Assembly (NCBI GenBank): GCA_002633005.1 | Contig: NMRA01000554.1 | Span: 1 to 62,000, forward strand | From: Phoronis australis | Lineage: Eukaryota > Phoronida > Phoronidae | Reading direction: 5' to 3' | Length of the DNA: 62,000 nt | In this document: positions 1 to 10,224 of the stretch, in pieces | How positions within the stretch are numbered: position 1 is the stretch's first letter | Layout: each line of letters opens with the position of its first letter | Program-made: the position numbers and the translations under genes | The notes under the pieces: model-generated | Seen by the model: only the letters and a program-made list of their open reading frames with translations | What the model was told of the DNA's origin: nothing | Database searches by the model: none

Positions 1-1380
1 TAGTATGAAATCAGGGTATTCCTAGGTCTGAATCTTAACTAGAGCAAAAGCACGTAAATCCAAAGATGCAAACAAGTCCAAAAGCCTATGAGTTAGAAAC
101 CAAAAAGTTTACACTCACACGATACGCGGTTCTGACCTCGACCAAAATGTTCGCATTTTATATGCAGCGCGCCTATTTAATTTGAAACTAAATCATCAAA
201 TAGACTGCTTCTCAAAAAGGATGAAAACAAAATTGGGCAATGTTTACTGACCAGCTGCATTTATTTACAAATTTGGGCTTACAGTCACTAAAACTTTGCT
301 GCTCTGCTGTTGGTGACTTTGTTTCACAACTTTTATGAATCATAGATTTTCGCACTAGTTTCGAACTAACAAATTCTTCTCTCTGTCTAATTTCTGAACT
401 TTCAAACTTCAAGGTCATTTTGTAACATTTTCATTTGTCGCATAATTCTCCTTCAGATTTGTGAACCTTTGGAGTATCAAGTATCTTATTTATACTAAAC
501 CAGGATGACTCGCAAGCAACGTTAGATTATCTTCTTAACTTTAATCTTCCCTTGTTAATTTTTGTCATTCATCCTTCTTCTTCCGTTTTGGTTTTCCATG
601 AGACACCGTGTAGTATCGTTGCGTGGTTATGGCGAAAAATGTGCATTAATAAATTCACAAACAATCAAGTAATCAACTATTGTTTACATTTGCCACTCAG
701 GCATTGATTGAAAGTATGTATCCCTGCCACGGATGTAATCGATCACTCGATCAACTGCTCAGTTACATTTGTTGAGGCATCTGCAAAGGAATTCAAAAAA
801 GATCATTCAACTCGCATTTTTTAAAAGACCTTGACCATCATTTTATTCATTCATGCTGTTTTAGTACATTAGTGCTTCAATTAGTATGTTAGTGCATTTT
901 TTATTCAGGATTAGCAAGAGCATTAGCGTCAACGTAAGCTCAGCAAGACAATTAACAAACATGCAATTCAATTCAATGCTAATAGATATAAATGATGGAG
1001 AGATCTATCCATTTGAAGTGCATATGGAACATCACGACCCAAAGACGAAAACTTTGATACAAACGACATTAAAACTATAATACAGCCAACACAAATTTTT
1101 ACAATTTGCTGGACACCACACGGTTGTCACAGGCGTAGAACTCTAACTGCAAGTGTCAGCCAGTACACCAAATAATTTTCAACAACCCGAGTTACACACC
1201 TCTATTGTCCTTCGTGTATAGGGTTAGACAGCATCTCATCGCACACTCCCTCACAGACGATCCAATTTCCGGGATTTGCTTACCTTTCGGAATCTGGTGA
1301 TATTTTGTGCTGGTGCAGCAGCGATATATTTAGTTCTCTTATAGTGGTGGCATAGTCAGGGTCCTGCTTGTTAAGATCTT
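1..1380. repeat. Dispersed repeat R, unit 1
   Basis: About 1.3 kb that can be aligned by eye with 1400-2640 and 13310-14310. Shared landmarks in order are the stretch 'actaaaactttgctgctc' (near 286), a block near 560-700 and a block from about 830 to 1350 ending in 'gtggcatagtcagggtcctg'. The left edge may lie outside the window. The copies are strongly diverged, so the repeat is old. No terminal repeats or transposase-like ORF are visible, so its class is unknown. It could be a segmental repeat containing relics of a gene rather than a mobile element. Confidence 0.6.
886..1080 (+). pseudogene. Relic coding segment inside repeat R (unknown)
   Basis: A 64-residue open frame whose second half (residues ~18-64) can be aligned with translated sequence in the two other R copies (about 1580-1735 and 14025-14180). 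In those copies the same segment has in-frame stops and at least one shift of frame. Residues kept at protein level include a (E/S)-I/Y-Y-P block, an H-H-(D/N/T)-(P/T)-N/K-(T/A)-(K/N)-T block and a T/V-Q-x-T-L/V-Q/K-L ending. That pattern suggests the repeat once carried a coding exon. I do not recognise the family, and this copy has no visible splice context, so an active gene is unlikely. Confidence 0.3.
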
Positions 1381-1399
1381 GTATTACCCTAGAAAAGGC

Positions 1400-2640
1400 G
1401 ATCACTGAAACCATTGCTCAGTTCCACCTGGTGTGGCATCTGCAGAAGAATTAAAATAACATCATTAAGCATGCATTTTCTGACCTTAAACGTCATTTGG
1501 ATTCATTCGTGCTGGGTTTTTTTTTTGGTATATTATTGGTTGCCTTAGCATGTTAGTACAATTGTCAGTCGGCGTCAACGTGAATGCATCAGCAAGACAA
1601 GAAACAAACTTGCAACTCCAGCCAGTGGTAATGGATTTGAAGGATTGAGAGATCTATCCACTTAAAATTCAGGTGGAACATCACAACCCAAACGCTAAAA
1701 CTTGAGTACAACCCACACTCCAACTAACATACAGCCATGCAACACTTAAAATCTTTTACATGCGCTAACTGCGAAGCGATACCGAAGCTAGTTTACAGTG
1801 AAACAACACGTGTAGATGAGATAAAAGGTCATATATATTATGACAAACTAAAATACTACAGATATCGGTAATTACAAAAGTTACATAATATGTTGAACTG
1901 TAAAGGTGGGTGACAATCTGCCACAGATGCAGCAGAAAGATGCATCCGCCCATTACAACAACCTTGACACCATACAGTCGTCACAGGTCTAGCCTAACTG
2001 CAACTACAAGTGTCAGTCATATCAAAATGTGATCAATAACAAAAGCTACCCACCTCCATTTTCCTTCGCGTATCGGGTAAGACACCATCTCATCACACAT
2101 GCCAAAATGTAAGAGTCAAATTTCCTGGATTTTTTTACCTTAGCGACTCTGGTGTCGTTTTGTGTTGGTGGTTCAGCGACATATTTGGTTTGATGCCAGT
2201 GGTAGCGTAGTCAGCGTCCTGCATTTTCAAATTTGGATTTACAGCCACCAAAACTTTGCTACATAGATCTGCGCACTAGTTTCGAAGTAACTAGCTATTC
2301 TCTCTTCTGTTTTCTGAACCTTCAGACTTAAAGACCTTTTTTAAAACATTTTCATTTGTCACATAATTTGTCTTCAGACTCGTGAGCCTTCGGGGTATCG
2401 AGCTCTATCCTATTTATAGTAATGCACTATGACTTGCAAGCAATATTAGATTACCTTCTTGATTTTAGTCTTCCGTTGTTACCTTTGTCTTCCATCTTTC
2501 TTCTTCAGTTTTTGTTATCCATGGGTCACAGTGTATTGTTATTGGGTGGTTATAACGAGTAAACAGACAAAAACGTGCATTTTACAAACTATCGAGAAAT
2601 CAAATATTGTTTTAAATTTGACAAAAACAGGCTTTTCTGG
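1400..2640. repeat. Dispersed repeat R, unit 2 (rearranged)
   Basis: The part at 1400-2240 corresponds to the second half of unit 1. It is followed by 2225-2640, which corresponds to 270-690 of unit 1. The order is therefore second half then first half, as expected for a tandem array read across a unit border. The small ORFs in it are not conserved between units. Confidence 0.5.
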
Positions 2641-3764
2641 AGACATTGATATAGTTTTTCACGATTACTATAATAGACTATTCGAATACAAGCTTCGAAA
2701 AATGGAATCATTAATTGTGCTGTTAGCCAAGGAAACTCAGGTCCTCCGGTTTTATTTTGGATGAAATACCCCACCTCTAGTTATTAAATGGTATTATCCG
2801 CGAAAGAATCTGCAAACCTCACGGTCGCAGGAAAACGCTCTACCGAAGGTGCTACACCCCACGTGACACACGTTATAGTATTTTAAGCTTACTTAACACG
2901 TAAAGTCCCCGGTATTTATTTCGGTGAATGTTAATCACGCAACGGCGAAAACTGGCGATATGTAATAAAATCACAAAAACAAAACGGATTTTCTTGTTTA
3001 TTAGCTCTGATTACAGTTGATAACTTCAAATGTCAATCCCATTCAATATCAATTCCCAACGTGTGTTTTCGGTCGTGAAAATGATAGTCATGTACACAGA
3101 AAACACCAAGATAACAAATCGCAAACAACGTAGGTATCTGGTATAGAGAAATGCGCCAGAAATAATCAGTGTACCCCCACTCTGTCCACATTGTGACTTC
3201 ACACTCTCCCCAGAGTCTTGTTTGACATCACCGCTACCGTAGAAAAGACAAGAAATTTGTGGAAACGGAACATCTCCCAATTACACAAATACCATAATTC
3301 TGCACAGAGTTTCTGCCAGACTTGTTCAACCGTTTAACAAATGGCGAAGTCGCTGCAACAAAATACACAAATAAAGATCAAAGGAAATCAACCCTGGAGA
3401 AGGAGTACGAGATACATGACATGAATTTAAAACTTACAGTGCCATTTAAAATGCGAAGCGTAAATTGAAATAAATTGAGAGAAATGTGGCAACAAAAGCA
3501 AAGTGATGTAGTTGCAAAAGAGGAAACGTACATGTATATGAGATACTAGCTGATTTGTGTTGTTGCGGTTACATTTAGATTGTATAGCGGCACAATTCAT
3601 CGGTCAACAAATAAAATGAATGGTTTTTATTCACCAAAATTTCAAATAACTAATTAACATCATTTAATCACTCTCCCATTTAATCCACATAGTTGCGATC
3701 AAACCTGACTCACATCATTTTTCGTACAGGAGGAGCTAAACTGACATCTCTCATTTATATCAAA
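2641..3764. other. Non-coding stretch, no gene seen
   Basis: AT-rich sequence with only short unsupported ORFs. The part at 3595-3770 aligns with 12640-12760 (shared 'taatccacata(g/a)ttgc' and 'acctgactc(a/g)ca(t/a)ca'), so it belongs to the same ancient repeat landscape as the R units. Confidence 0.5.
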
Positions 3765-3853
3765 CGACAAGAGCATGCGCCCGCGACAGCACCGCAAACA
3801 CAGTGATTCCAAAAGTGTTTTTAGTGTCATAAAATGGCCATTAGATGGTGCAG
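3765..3853 (+). mobile_element. 5' part of monomer-array element E0, split by an LTR element
   Basis: Starts with a degenerate form of the family 5' end (atgcgcccgcga at ~3775) and runs to the first monomer motif CCATTAGATGGTGC. It is interrupted at the left TSD TGCAG (3849-3853) of an LTR retroelement. The sequence resumes after the right TSD at 6276 with the expected continuation (aatgcgtcaaa, compare aactacgtcgaa in intact monomers). This is direct evidence that the LTR element landed in a pre-existing array element. Confidence 0.7.
3849..3853. repeat. Left target-site duplication TGCAG of the LTR element
   Basis: TGCAG immediately precedes the left LTR, and the same five bases follow the right LTR at 6271-6275. 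Removing the element plus one copy restores a continuous E0 monomer. Confidence 0.8.
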
Positions 3854-4649
3854 TAGGGGAATATAGTCTGACAGTATTATTAGTTGTGTTGTTTTGTTTT
3901 GTTTTGTTATTCAGTTTGATTGGCATGACCCCTGAGTTAAGTACAATGATGTTGTAATTTGTTTACTACAGAATAGTATGGAACTTTTTAGAAGACTGAG
4001 GTCAGAACAGTGATGATGTAATTTGTTTACTGCAGTATAGTGTGGAACTTTCTAAAAGACTCTAGCATGACAGTGATTGACGCAGTCTGGAATATTCTAG
4101 AGACTAGTATATGTTTGTAGAATGATTGGGTAGATTCAGGAAAGTTCTGGTATGTGCTTGAATTGATGAAAAGTTCTAGAACAATGCATTAGGCTATGAA
4201 TACACAAGCACGGGTTTGTGTTAGTCACTTCAGTCCAAGAAGATTAAGTCAGTTGAGTCCAAGAAGATCAAGTCGGGAGATCAAGTGAGATCAAGACAGT
4301 TCAAGAAAGTTTATAAGGAGAACTACAGTTTGAGTTGCAGTGAAGAGAATCAGCAGTTACAGCGATAGTCAATAGAGAGCCAGCTACAGAGACAGCAGGT
4401 TATTGAATCGAGTGTAACAGTTGCTGGAAGTATATCTCATAAGTTCATCACAAGTCAAGGCTTCGCAGCACTGGCTGGAGCATAAACAGACATTGCGTCG
4501 GACGTTTTGTTTGAGTAGGCTTGTGAACGTACGGTCGGGATTAATAAAGGATTAACTCGAACCAATCTTCAGTCAATCTTCGCACCGAAAGCTATTAGCA
4601 CCGGTCTGCAACAACCTGCGCCCACCCACACACGGGGAAAAACGTGACA
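3854..4649 (+). repeat. Left LTR
   Basis: About 796 bp ending in ...acgtgaca. It contains degenerate heat-shock-element-like triplets at 3981-3993, 4045-4057 and 4090-4102, the TATA position (tatgaata, mutated) near 4195 and a polyadenylation signal AATAAA at 4543-4548. The first bases (taggggaatatag) differ from those of the right LTR (tgtgttgtcagaatatag), so the usual 5' TG has been eroded. Confidence 0.85.
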
Positions 4650-4724
4650 ATTGGCGAGCACGCCAGGAGATTACTGACGGTAACAAGGTGTGATAAAGTG
4701 GACTGTTGGAATTAGCAACTCACT

Positions 4725-5327
4725 ATGGAGACAAGATCTCAACTAAGGGAGTTAATGGCCCTCAGACAAGAAATGGGTCTGCAGGGGAAGCAACTCCAAA
4801 AGTCAGCAGCAGTCAGCCACCTAGGTTCTCAGAGTAAGGATTCGGTGAAGCATGCTAACCCTGAACGCGCCTTCAAAGGAAAGCTGTGTCTGTGGGAGGG
4901 GTATATTGGCATGAAGGAGGTCTCAGTGTTGAGAGACACAGGCTGCACGACAATTGTGGTTCGATCCAGTCTGGTCGAACCAGGAGATATGACCTGCCGG
5001 AAGTGGTCATGCAAGTTGGCGGACTCTACGAAGAGATGGCTGCCTGTCACCAGGATCAACATCAAGACACCGTACTACACAGGAGAAGTGTTTGCGATGT
5101 GTATGGAGCGTCCAGTGACCGATTTGGTTATCGGGGACGTGCCTGGCGCCTTGGACCCAGGCGATGTTGAGCGACAGCAGAGAGCAATAACTGCCAACGA
5201 GGACAATATAGGCAATGGCCTTGTGGAGGGTCCGAAAGATGACTCTCAAAAAGGTACGACTTCCCAAGAGAAGAACCCAGTGACCTCAACTCTAGACGGA
5301 GAAGAGGTGGCCGACAAGTCGGTATGA
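4725..5327 (+). CDS. Retropepsin-type aspartic protease ORF of the LTR element
   Basis: A 200-residue ORF. Residues 1-45 are polar and look like the start of a gag or gag-pol polyprotein. From ~50 to 145 the order of features fits a retroviral-type aspartic protease: a beta-rich lead-in, the catalytic DTG at 71-73 (context LRDTGCTT) and a hydrophobic segment with TDLVIGDVPGA at 132-142, in the place of the usual I-(L/I)-G box. Such proteases act as dimers and cleave the gag-pol precursor. Here the rest of pol is missing and a polar 55-residue tail follows, so the ORF looks like an internal-deletion fusion. The start is the first ATG after the primer-binding region. Activity is not shown. Confidence 0.75.
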   Translation: METRSQLRELMALRQEMGLQGKQLQKSAAVSHLGSQSKDSVKHANPERAFKGKLCLWEGYIGMKEVSVLRDTGCTTIVVRSSLVEPGDMTCRKWSCKLADSTKRWLPVTRINIKTPYYTGEVFAMCMERPVTDLVIGDVPGALDPGDVERQQRAITANEDNIGNGLVEGPKDDSQKGTTSQEKNPVTSTLDGEEVADKSV

Positions 5328-5495
5328 ACAGATCCTGATGAATCCAGCAGGGAAACGGTAGCAGTGACTACCAGGGCTCAAGCAGAGACTGTAAGTCAGG
5401 GAGCACTTTAGCGGCGGATACAGCAGTAGATTATATGTATATGCCAGATGATTTTGTGTTAGAAAATTATAGAGTAATTTTCTCTTTGGCAGGGG

Positions 5496-6270
5496 TGTGT
5501 TGTCAGAATATAGTCTGACAGTATTATTAGTTGTGTTGTTTTGTTTTGTTTTGTTTTGTTATTCAGTTTGATTGGCATGACCCCTGAGTTAAGTACAATG
5601 GTGATGTAATTTGTTTACTACAGAATAGTATGGAACTTTCTAGAAGACTGAGGTCAGAACAGTGATGATGTAATTTGTTTACTGCAGTATAGTGTGGAAC
5701 TTTCTAGAAGACTCTAGCATGACAGTGATTGATGCAGTCTGGAATATTCTAGAGACTAGTATATGTTTGTAGAATGATTGGGTAGATTCAGGAAAGTTCT
5801 GGTATGTGCTTGAATTGATGAAAAGTTCTAGAACAATGCATTAGGCTATAAATACACAAGCACGGGTTTGTGTTAGTTAGATCTCGTCAGTTCAAGAGAA
5901 GATCAAGTCAGTTAATCGGTGAGTTCAAGAAAGTTTATCAGGAGAACTACAGTTGAGTTGCAGTGAAGAGAATCAGCGGTTACAGCGATAGTCAATAGAG
6001 AGCCAGCTATAGAGACAGCAGGCTATTGAATCGAGTGTAACAGTTGCTGGAAGTATCTCAGAAGTTCATCACAAGTCAAGGCTTCGCAGCACTGGCTGGA
6101 GCATAAACAGACATTACGTCGGACGTTTTGTTTGAGTAGGCTTGTGAACGTACGGTCGGGATTAATAGAGGATTAACTCGAACCAATCTTTAGTCTATCG
6201 TCGCACCGAAAGCTATTAGCACCGGTCTGTAACAACCTGCGCCCACCCACACACGGGGAAAAACGTGACA
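5496..6270 (+). repeat. Right LTR
   Basis: About 775 bp with intact U3 signals: two perfect GAAnnTTCnnGAA sites (5633-5645, 5697-5709), one near match (5742-5754) and TATAAATA at 5847-5854. The polyadenylation signal has become AATAGA near 6164, unlike the left LTR. It ends ...acgtgaca, followed by the TGCAG duplication. Confidence 0.85.
5633..5854 (+). promoter_or_regulatory. U3 promoter with heat-shock-element-like array and TATA box
   Basis: GAACTTTCTAGAA occurs at 5633-5645 and 5697-5709 and fits the HSF site GAAnnTTCnnGAA exactly. GAATATTCTAGAG (5742-5754) is one base off, and partial sites follow at 5792 and 5826. TATAAATA lies at 5847. In the left LTR each perfect site carries a change. 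HSF binding is inferred from the motif only. Confidence 0.6.
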
Positions 6271-6275
6271 TGCAG

Positions 6276-6692
6276 AATGCGTCAAACACACTGGAATTGA
6301 GAAGGTGGCTTCGTCTGTTTAATACAAAACTGTCAATTTCCATAGATATGGGGCAGTCGTAAAAAACAACTGACACTAGGGGCAACAGCTGTAGTTCGAT
6401 TGGTCTGAAACTCATCGTCATCTGTTGCCTTCAAGTTCTTTATAGGAATCCTTCTGATAAAATTGTCCAAGATCCTTCAAAGAGTAACAGATATACAGAG
6501 AGGACGCAAAAAGCAAAACTGCATACAGAGGGCACCAGAATAGTCGAAACCATCCGAAAATCAACGTCAGGCGGGGTTTTCGCATGAGTAACACAACCGT
6601 CCGCTTGCTTAATGTTCCTTTGAGTGGTTTGGCAGATAGCGAGAGGCAAACATCAAAAACCTAGGCAAAAAATTTTAAATGGCCTACAGGTG
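6276..6692 (+). mobile_element. Monomer-array element E0, middle part
   Basis: Continuation of E0 after the LTR element. It contains a worn motif (gacactaggggcaac, ~6382) followed by the usual ggtctgaaactcatcgtc context, and ends in aatggcctacaggtggc, the next worn motif, where element E1 has inserted. The two minus-strand ORFs here are not conserved in sister monomers. Confidence 0.55.
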
Positions 6693-7901
6693 GCAATGCG
6701 GAGCGTTGAAATGCACCCACGAATGCATCGCAAATGGTGTGCTTTTAGGTTTATTTATTTGTATCATAAAAATGACCACTAGATGGCGCAAACCTGTACA
6801 ATCCATCCAAAAAAGGAACATGCCATATTTCATAAAAACCTGAAACAAAAGAAAACAACAAAATGAAATTGCCACTTGTGGGCACAGCATCCGCCTGAAA
6901 GTCCTCGTCTGTTATCTTCATGTAAATTCACTTATTAAATTTAATAAAAATCCTGCAGTGGGTTTTGAAGCTGCAGCTATGTGCGCTAAACAAAACAAAA
7001 CTACCACTAGGAGGCACCACAGTAGTCAGTCGCAATCATCAAATGTCCTCTTCACACTGAAAACACTTACGCCAATTTTCAAAACCATCCCTAGAATGCT
7101 TTGGTTGATCGAGGGGTGGACGCCAAAAACAAGATTTGAAAACAGCACAAAATGGTCAGCAGGTGGCGCAGTATACCACGATTCCATCCAAAAACAGTAT
7201 GATAGCGTCATCTCACCAATACATGCCTATATTCGAAATTTTATGAAAATCTGTTGAGGACCTTTGAAGATACAGACTGGTAAACCTAAAAAACTAAAAT
7301 TGCCACTAGGGGGCACGCCAGTAGTCAGATCGGTCCGAAAGTAGTCGTCGTCCATTATCAACATCATATAAATACACTTGCTAAATTAAGTAAAGATCGT
7401 GCAAACGGTTTATTAGATACAGCCATGAACAAAACTGCCATTAGGAGGCGCCACAGTAGTCGAACTCGGAAAATCGTCTTCAGCCGTCCACTTCATAGTA
7501 AAATCATACATGGCAATTTTTACAATCATCCTTTGAGCGGTTAGATTAATAAAGGGTTGGACACAAAAAACTGACGCAAAAACAGTAAAAATGGCCACTA
7601 GGTGGTGCAAACTACGTCAAATCCATCTGAAAACGGGAGGATAGCGTTATCTCACTAATAGGTGCCTATATACCAAATTTTATAAAAATCCGTTTAGAAC
7701 ATTTGAAGATACAAAGGTAAACGTAAAAACCTAAAATTACCACTAGGGGGCACACCCGTATTCGAATCCGTCCGAAGGCTCGCTCATGCCGTCTCATCCA
7801 CATACGTCAAGGCGTTTTGGAGATAGAGCAGCGGACGCCGGACGAACGGACGGACGGAGATTACAGCATAATGCGTCCACATATAAATTTGTGGGTGCAT
7901 A
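6693..7901 (+). mobile_element. Monomer-array element E1 (8 monomers)
   Basis: The 5' end is gcaatgcggagcgttg and the 3' end is the GGACG-rich tail plus gcataatgcgtccacat...gtgggtgcata. Motif positions 6776, 6872, 7004, 7156, 7303, 7438, 7595 and 7740 give spacings of 96-157 bp, mostly 132-157. Exact matches to CCASYAGRKGGCRS are at 6776, 7303 and 7740. No ORF for a transposition enzyme is present, so the element is non-autonomous. It lies inside E0, whose sequence resumes at 7902. Confidence 0.75.
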
Positions 7902-8044
7902 GTAAAATTGGCCATAAGATGAAACTTCTCACATCATTCGGAAGATGAACTGACATCGTGGCCTCCTTATTTAAAACCTATTAGCCGAATTTCATAAAAA
8001 TCCGTAAAGGAACTCCGAAGACACAGGGGCAAACGTAAACAATG
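7902..8044 (+). mobile_element. Monomer-array element E0, last part
   Basis: The sequence agtaaaattggccataagatg... and ...tttcataaaaatccg...caaacgtaaac continues the monomer interrupted at 6692 and is interrupted again at 8045 by E2. The family therefore nests in itself. Confidence 0.5.
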
Positions 8045-8270
8045 GCAACACGGAGAGTTGAAATGCGCCCATGAATGCACCGCAAACGGTGTGCCTCCGA
8101 GGGAATTTATTTGTATGATTTAAATTGGCACTAGATGGCGCAAATAAGTTTGATCCATCCGAAAACTGGTATATGCCATCAAAACTATTTACCAAATTTC
8201 ATAAAAATCCGTCAAGAACTTCTGAGAAACAGAGAGAAACAGAGAAAAACAGAAACGAAACTAAGTTTGA
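8045..8270 (+). mobile_element. Truncated monomer-array element E2
   Basis: A family 5' end (gcaacacggagagttgaaatgcgccc) and one monomer with GCACTAGATGGCGC at 8128. The family similarity stops in the A-rich gagaaacagagaaaaacag stretch, so the rest of the element is absent. Confidence 0.6.
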
Positions 8271-8489
8271 CCTTGATGTGCGTGAACTAGGAATCCTGCT
8301 TAGTTTAATTGGGCTACCTGGAGAACTTTTTTGTTCCGTGTAAAGATTTTTTGTAATTATTGGCCTCATGATTACCCATTTTCTCCTTTACCTTAATTTG
8401 TGCCAAAGAATCGGAGGAATATGGGAATGGTTAAATGAATTATTGTTTGGTGAATAAGATCGCTAATAGTTGAAAGAAGATTTGATTTG
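8271..8489. other. Spacer between array elements
   Basis: Short AT-rich spacer. No gene, repeat boundary or regulatory site could be supported. Confidence 0.4.
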
Positions 8490-9665
8490 ATGCAGAGCGT
8501 TGAAATGCGCCCACGAATGCATCGCAAATGGTGTGCTTTTAGGGTTATTTATTTGTATCATAAAAATGGCCACTAGATGGCGCAAAAACGGGAACGTGCC
8601 ATATTTCATAAAAATCTGTCAAGGATCTTCAGAGAAAGAAAGGAAAACAGAATAAAATGAAACTGCCACTAAGAGGCTATAAGCGCCAAAAACATAACTG
8701 CCACTAAGAGGCGCCAAAGTACATAAAGTCGTCGGAAAACCATCGTCAGATTTCCTCTTTACAGAAGGAACATAAATGCCAATTTCCACAACCATCCTTA
8801 GAGTGGTTTGGTTGACAGAGGGACAGACGCCAAATAACAAGACTCGAAAACAGTAAATGGTCACAAGGTGGCACAAAATGCCTTGAATTTTATCGAAAAC
8901 TGGATGATAGCGTCACCTCACTAATAGATGCCTAACTGCCAAATTTTATGAAAATTCATTGACGACCTTTTAAGCTACAGGAGTAAAAGTAAAAGAAATA
9001 AAATTGCCACTAGGTGGCACACCAGAAGTCAGATCTGTCCGAAAGTCGTCCTCTGTTGTTAGCAACATAAAATACACTTACTTTAGTAAAGATCCTGCAA
9101 ATGGTTTAGGACATGCAGTCATAGGCGCAAAAAAAAGAAAGTGTCACTAGGAGGCGCCACAGTGTTCGAAGTTGTCACAAAATCATCGTCAGCCGTCCAC
9201 TTTAAAGTAAGAACATACATGCCAATTTTCACAATCATCCTTTGAGCGGTTTGGTTGATACATTGTGGACGCAAAAAAGAGACTCGAAGTAAAAATGACC
9301 ACTAGGTGTCGCAAACTACGTCGAATCCATCCGAAAACAAGAGGATAGCGTCATGTCAATAATAGGGCCTACATACGAATTTTTTGGGGAATTCGTTGAG
9401 GACTTTTGGAGATAAAGAGGTAAACGCAAAAAATTAAAATTGCCACTAGGGGGCATACCGATAGTCGTATCCGTCCGAAAGTTCGCTCATGCCGGACGTC
9501 CCATCTACGAAAGGAACACGTGCAAAATTTCATGAACATACGTCAAGGCGTTTTAAAGATATAGCACCGGACGCCGGACGCCGGACACCGGACGCCGGAC
9601 GGACGGACTTACGGACGGACGGACAGAGGTGACGGCATAATGCGTCCACATTGTGTGGGCTCATA
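8490..9665 (+). mobile_element. Monomer-array element E3 (about 8 motif positions)
   Basis: Starts with tgcagagcgttgaaatgcgcccac and ends with gcataatgcgtccacattgtgtgggctcata. Motifs lie at 8570 and 9007 (both exact CCASYAGRKGGCRS), with worn copies at about 8666, 8702, 8850, 9145, 9295 and 9443. The close pair at 8666/8702 suggests a deletion inside one monomer. The tail contains tandem GGACGCC/GGACGGAC repeats. Confidence 0.7.
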
Positions 9666-10224
9666 ATAAAGCAATTAAGACTAAATGAAATTGACCTCCC
9701 TCTATAACACAGCTGAACGGCACTGTACCTTTCGACTCTGGTGTCATTCGTGTTAGAGTTCCTGCGGCACCTTTAGTCCACTCCCACTGCTCGCAGACAC
9801 AGGTCCGCATGTTGATGGCATAACAGTCAGCCAAGACCAGTGATTCCCGAGGAATGGCTACGAACCCAAAAACATCTAAATCAACTTAAAATGAAATCAA
9901 GCCCTAGAAGCAATAAAACGTATCGAAAACTAGGTGTATTTTATATTGCAAAATATAACTTACATCAAGTAAAGCGACGTCGCTGCATATAACTGGACTA
10001 CTGAAAGGGGGAAAGAAAGGCTAGGAAGTGGATTCAAATGCTTTTTATAAGAGAGGTTTACAGCACCATGTACCTCTTGGCTCTGGCGTCATTCGAGTTA
10101 GTGGTTCTGTGGCACCTTTTGTCTACTCTGAGTGCTGGCGACGCCGGCGTCCAGCGTGTAAATAGCATACAAGTAGTTGGAAGTCTACTGGTTTGATGAC
10201 TGGTGAAATCGCTTGTATGCAAGA
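9666..10224. other. Spacer with R-repeat fragments
   Basis: Two pieces (about 9728-9800 and 10070-10140) resemble the end of the R unit (for example 'gactctggtgtcatt' against 'gactctggtgtcgtt' at 2145). No ORF is supported. Confidence 0.4.

Larger units (their letters stand above)
3854..6270 (+). mobile_element. Non-autonomous LTR retroelement retaining only a protease ORF
   Basis: Two direct LTRs (3854-4649 and ~5496-6270) flank an 846-bp internal region. A 5-bp target duplication TGCAG lies at 3849-3853 and 6271-6275. Just after the left LTR is a primer-binding-site-like stretch (attggcgagcacgcc), and a short purine run (aggggtg) precedes the right LTR. The only ORF is a retropepsin-like protein. 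No reverse transcriptase, RNase H or integrase is present, so movement would need enzymes supplied by another copy. The LTRs differ at several places, including a small rearranged tract near 4225-4310 versus 5875-5935. The layout suggests a Ty3/gypsy-like parent, which is inferred. Confidence 0.85.
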
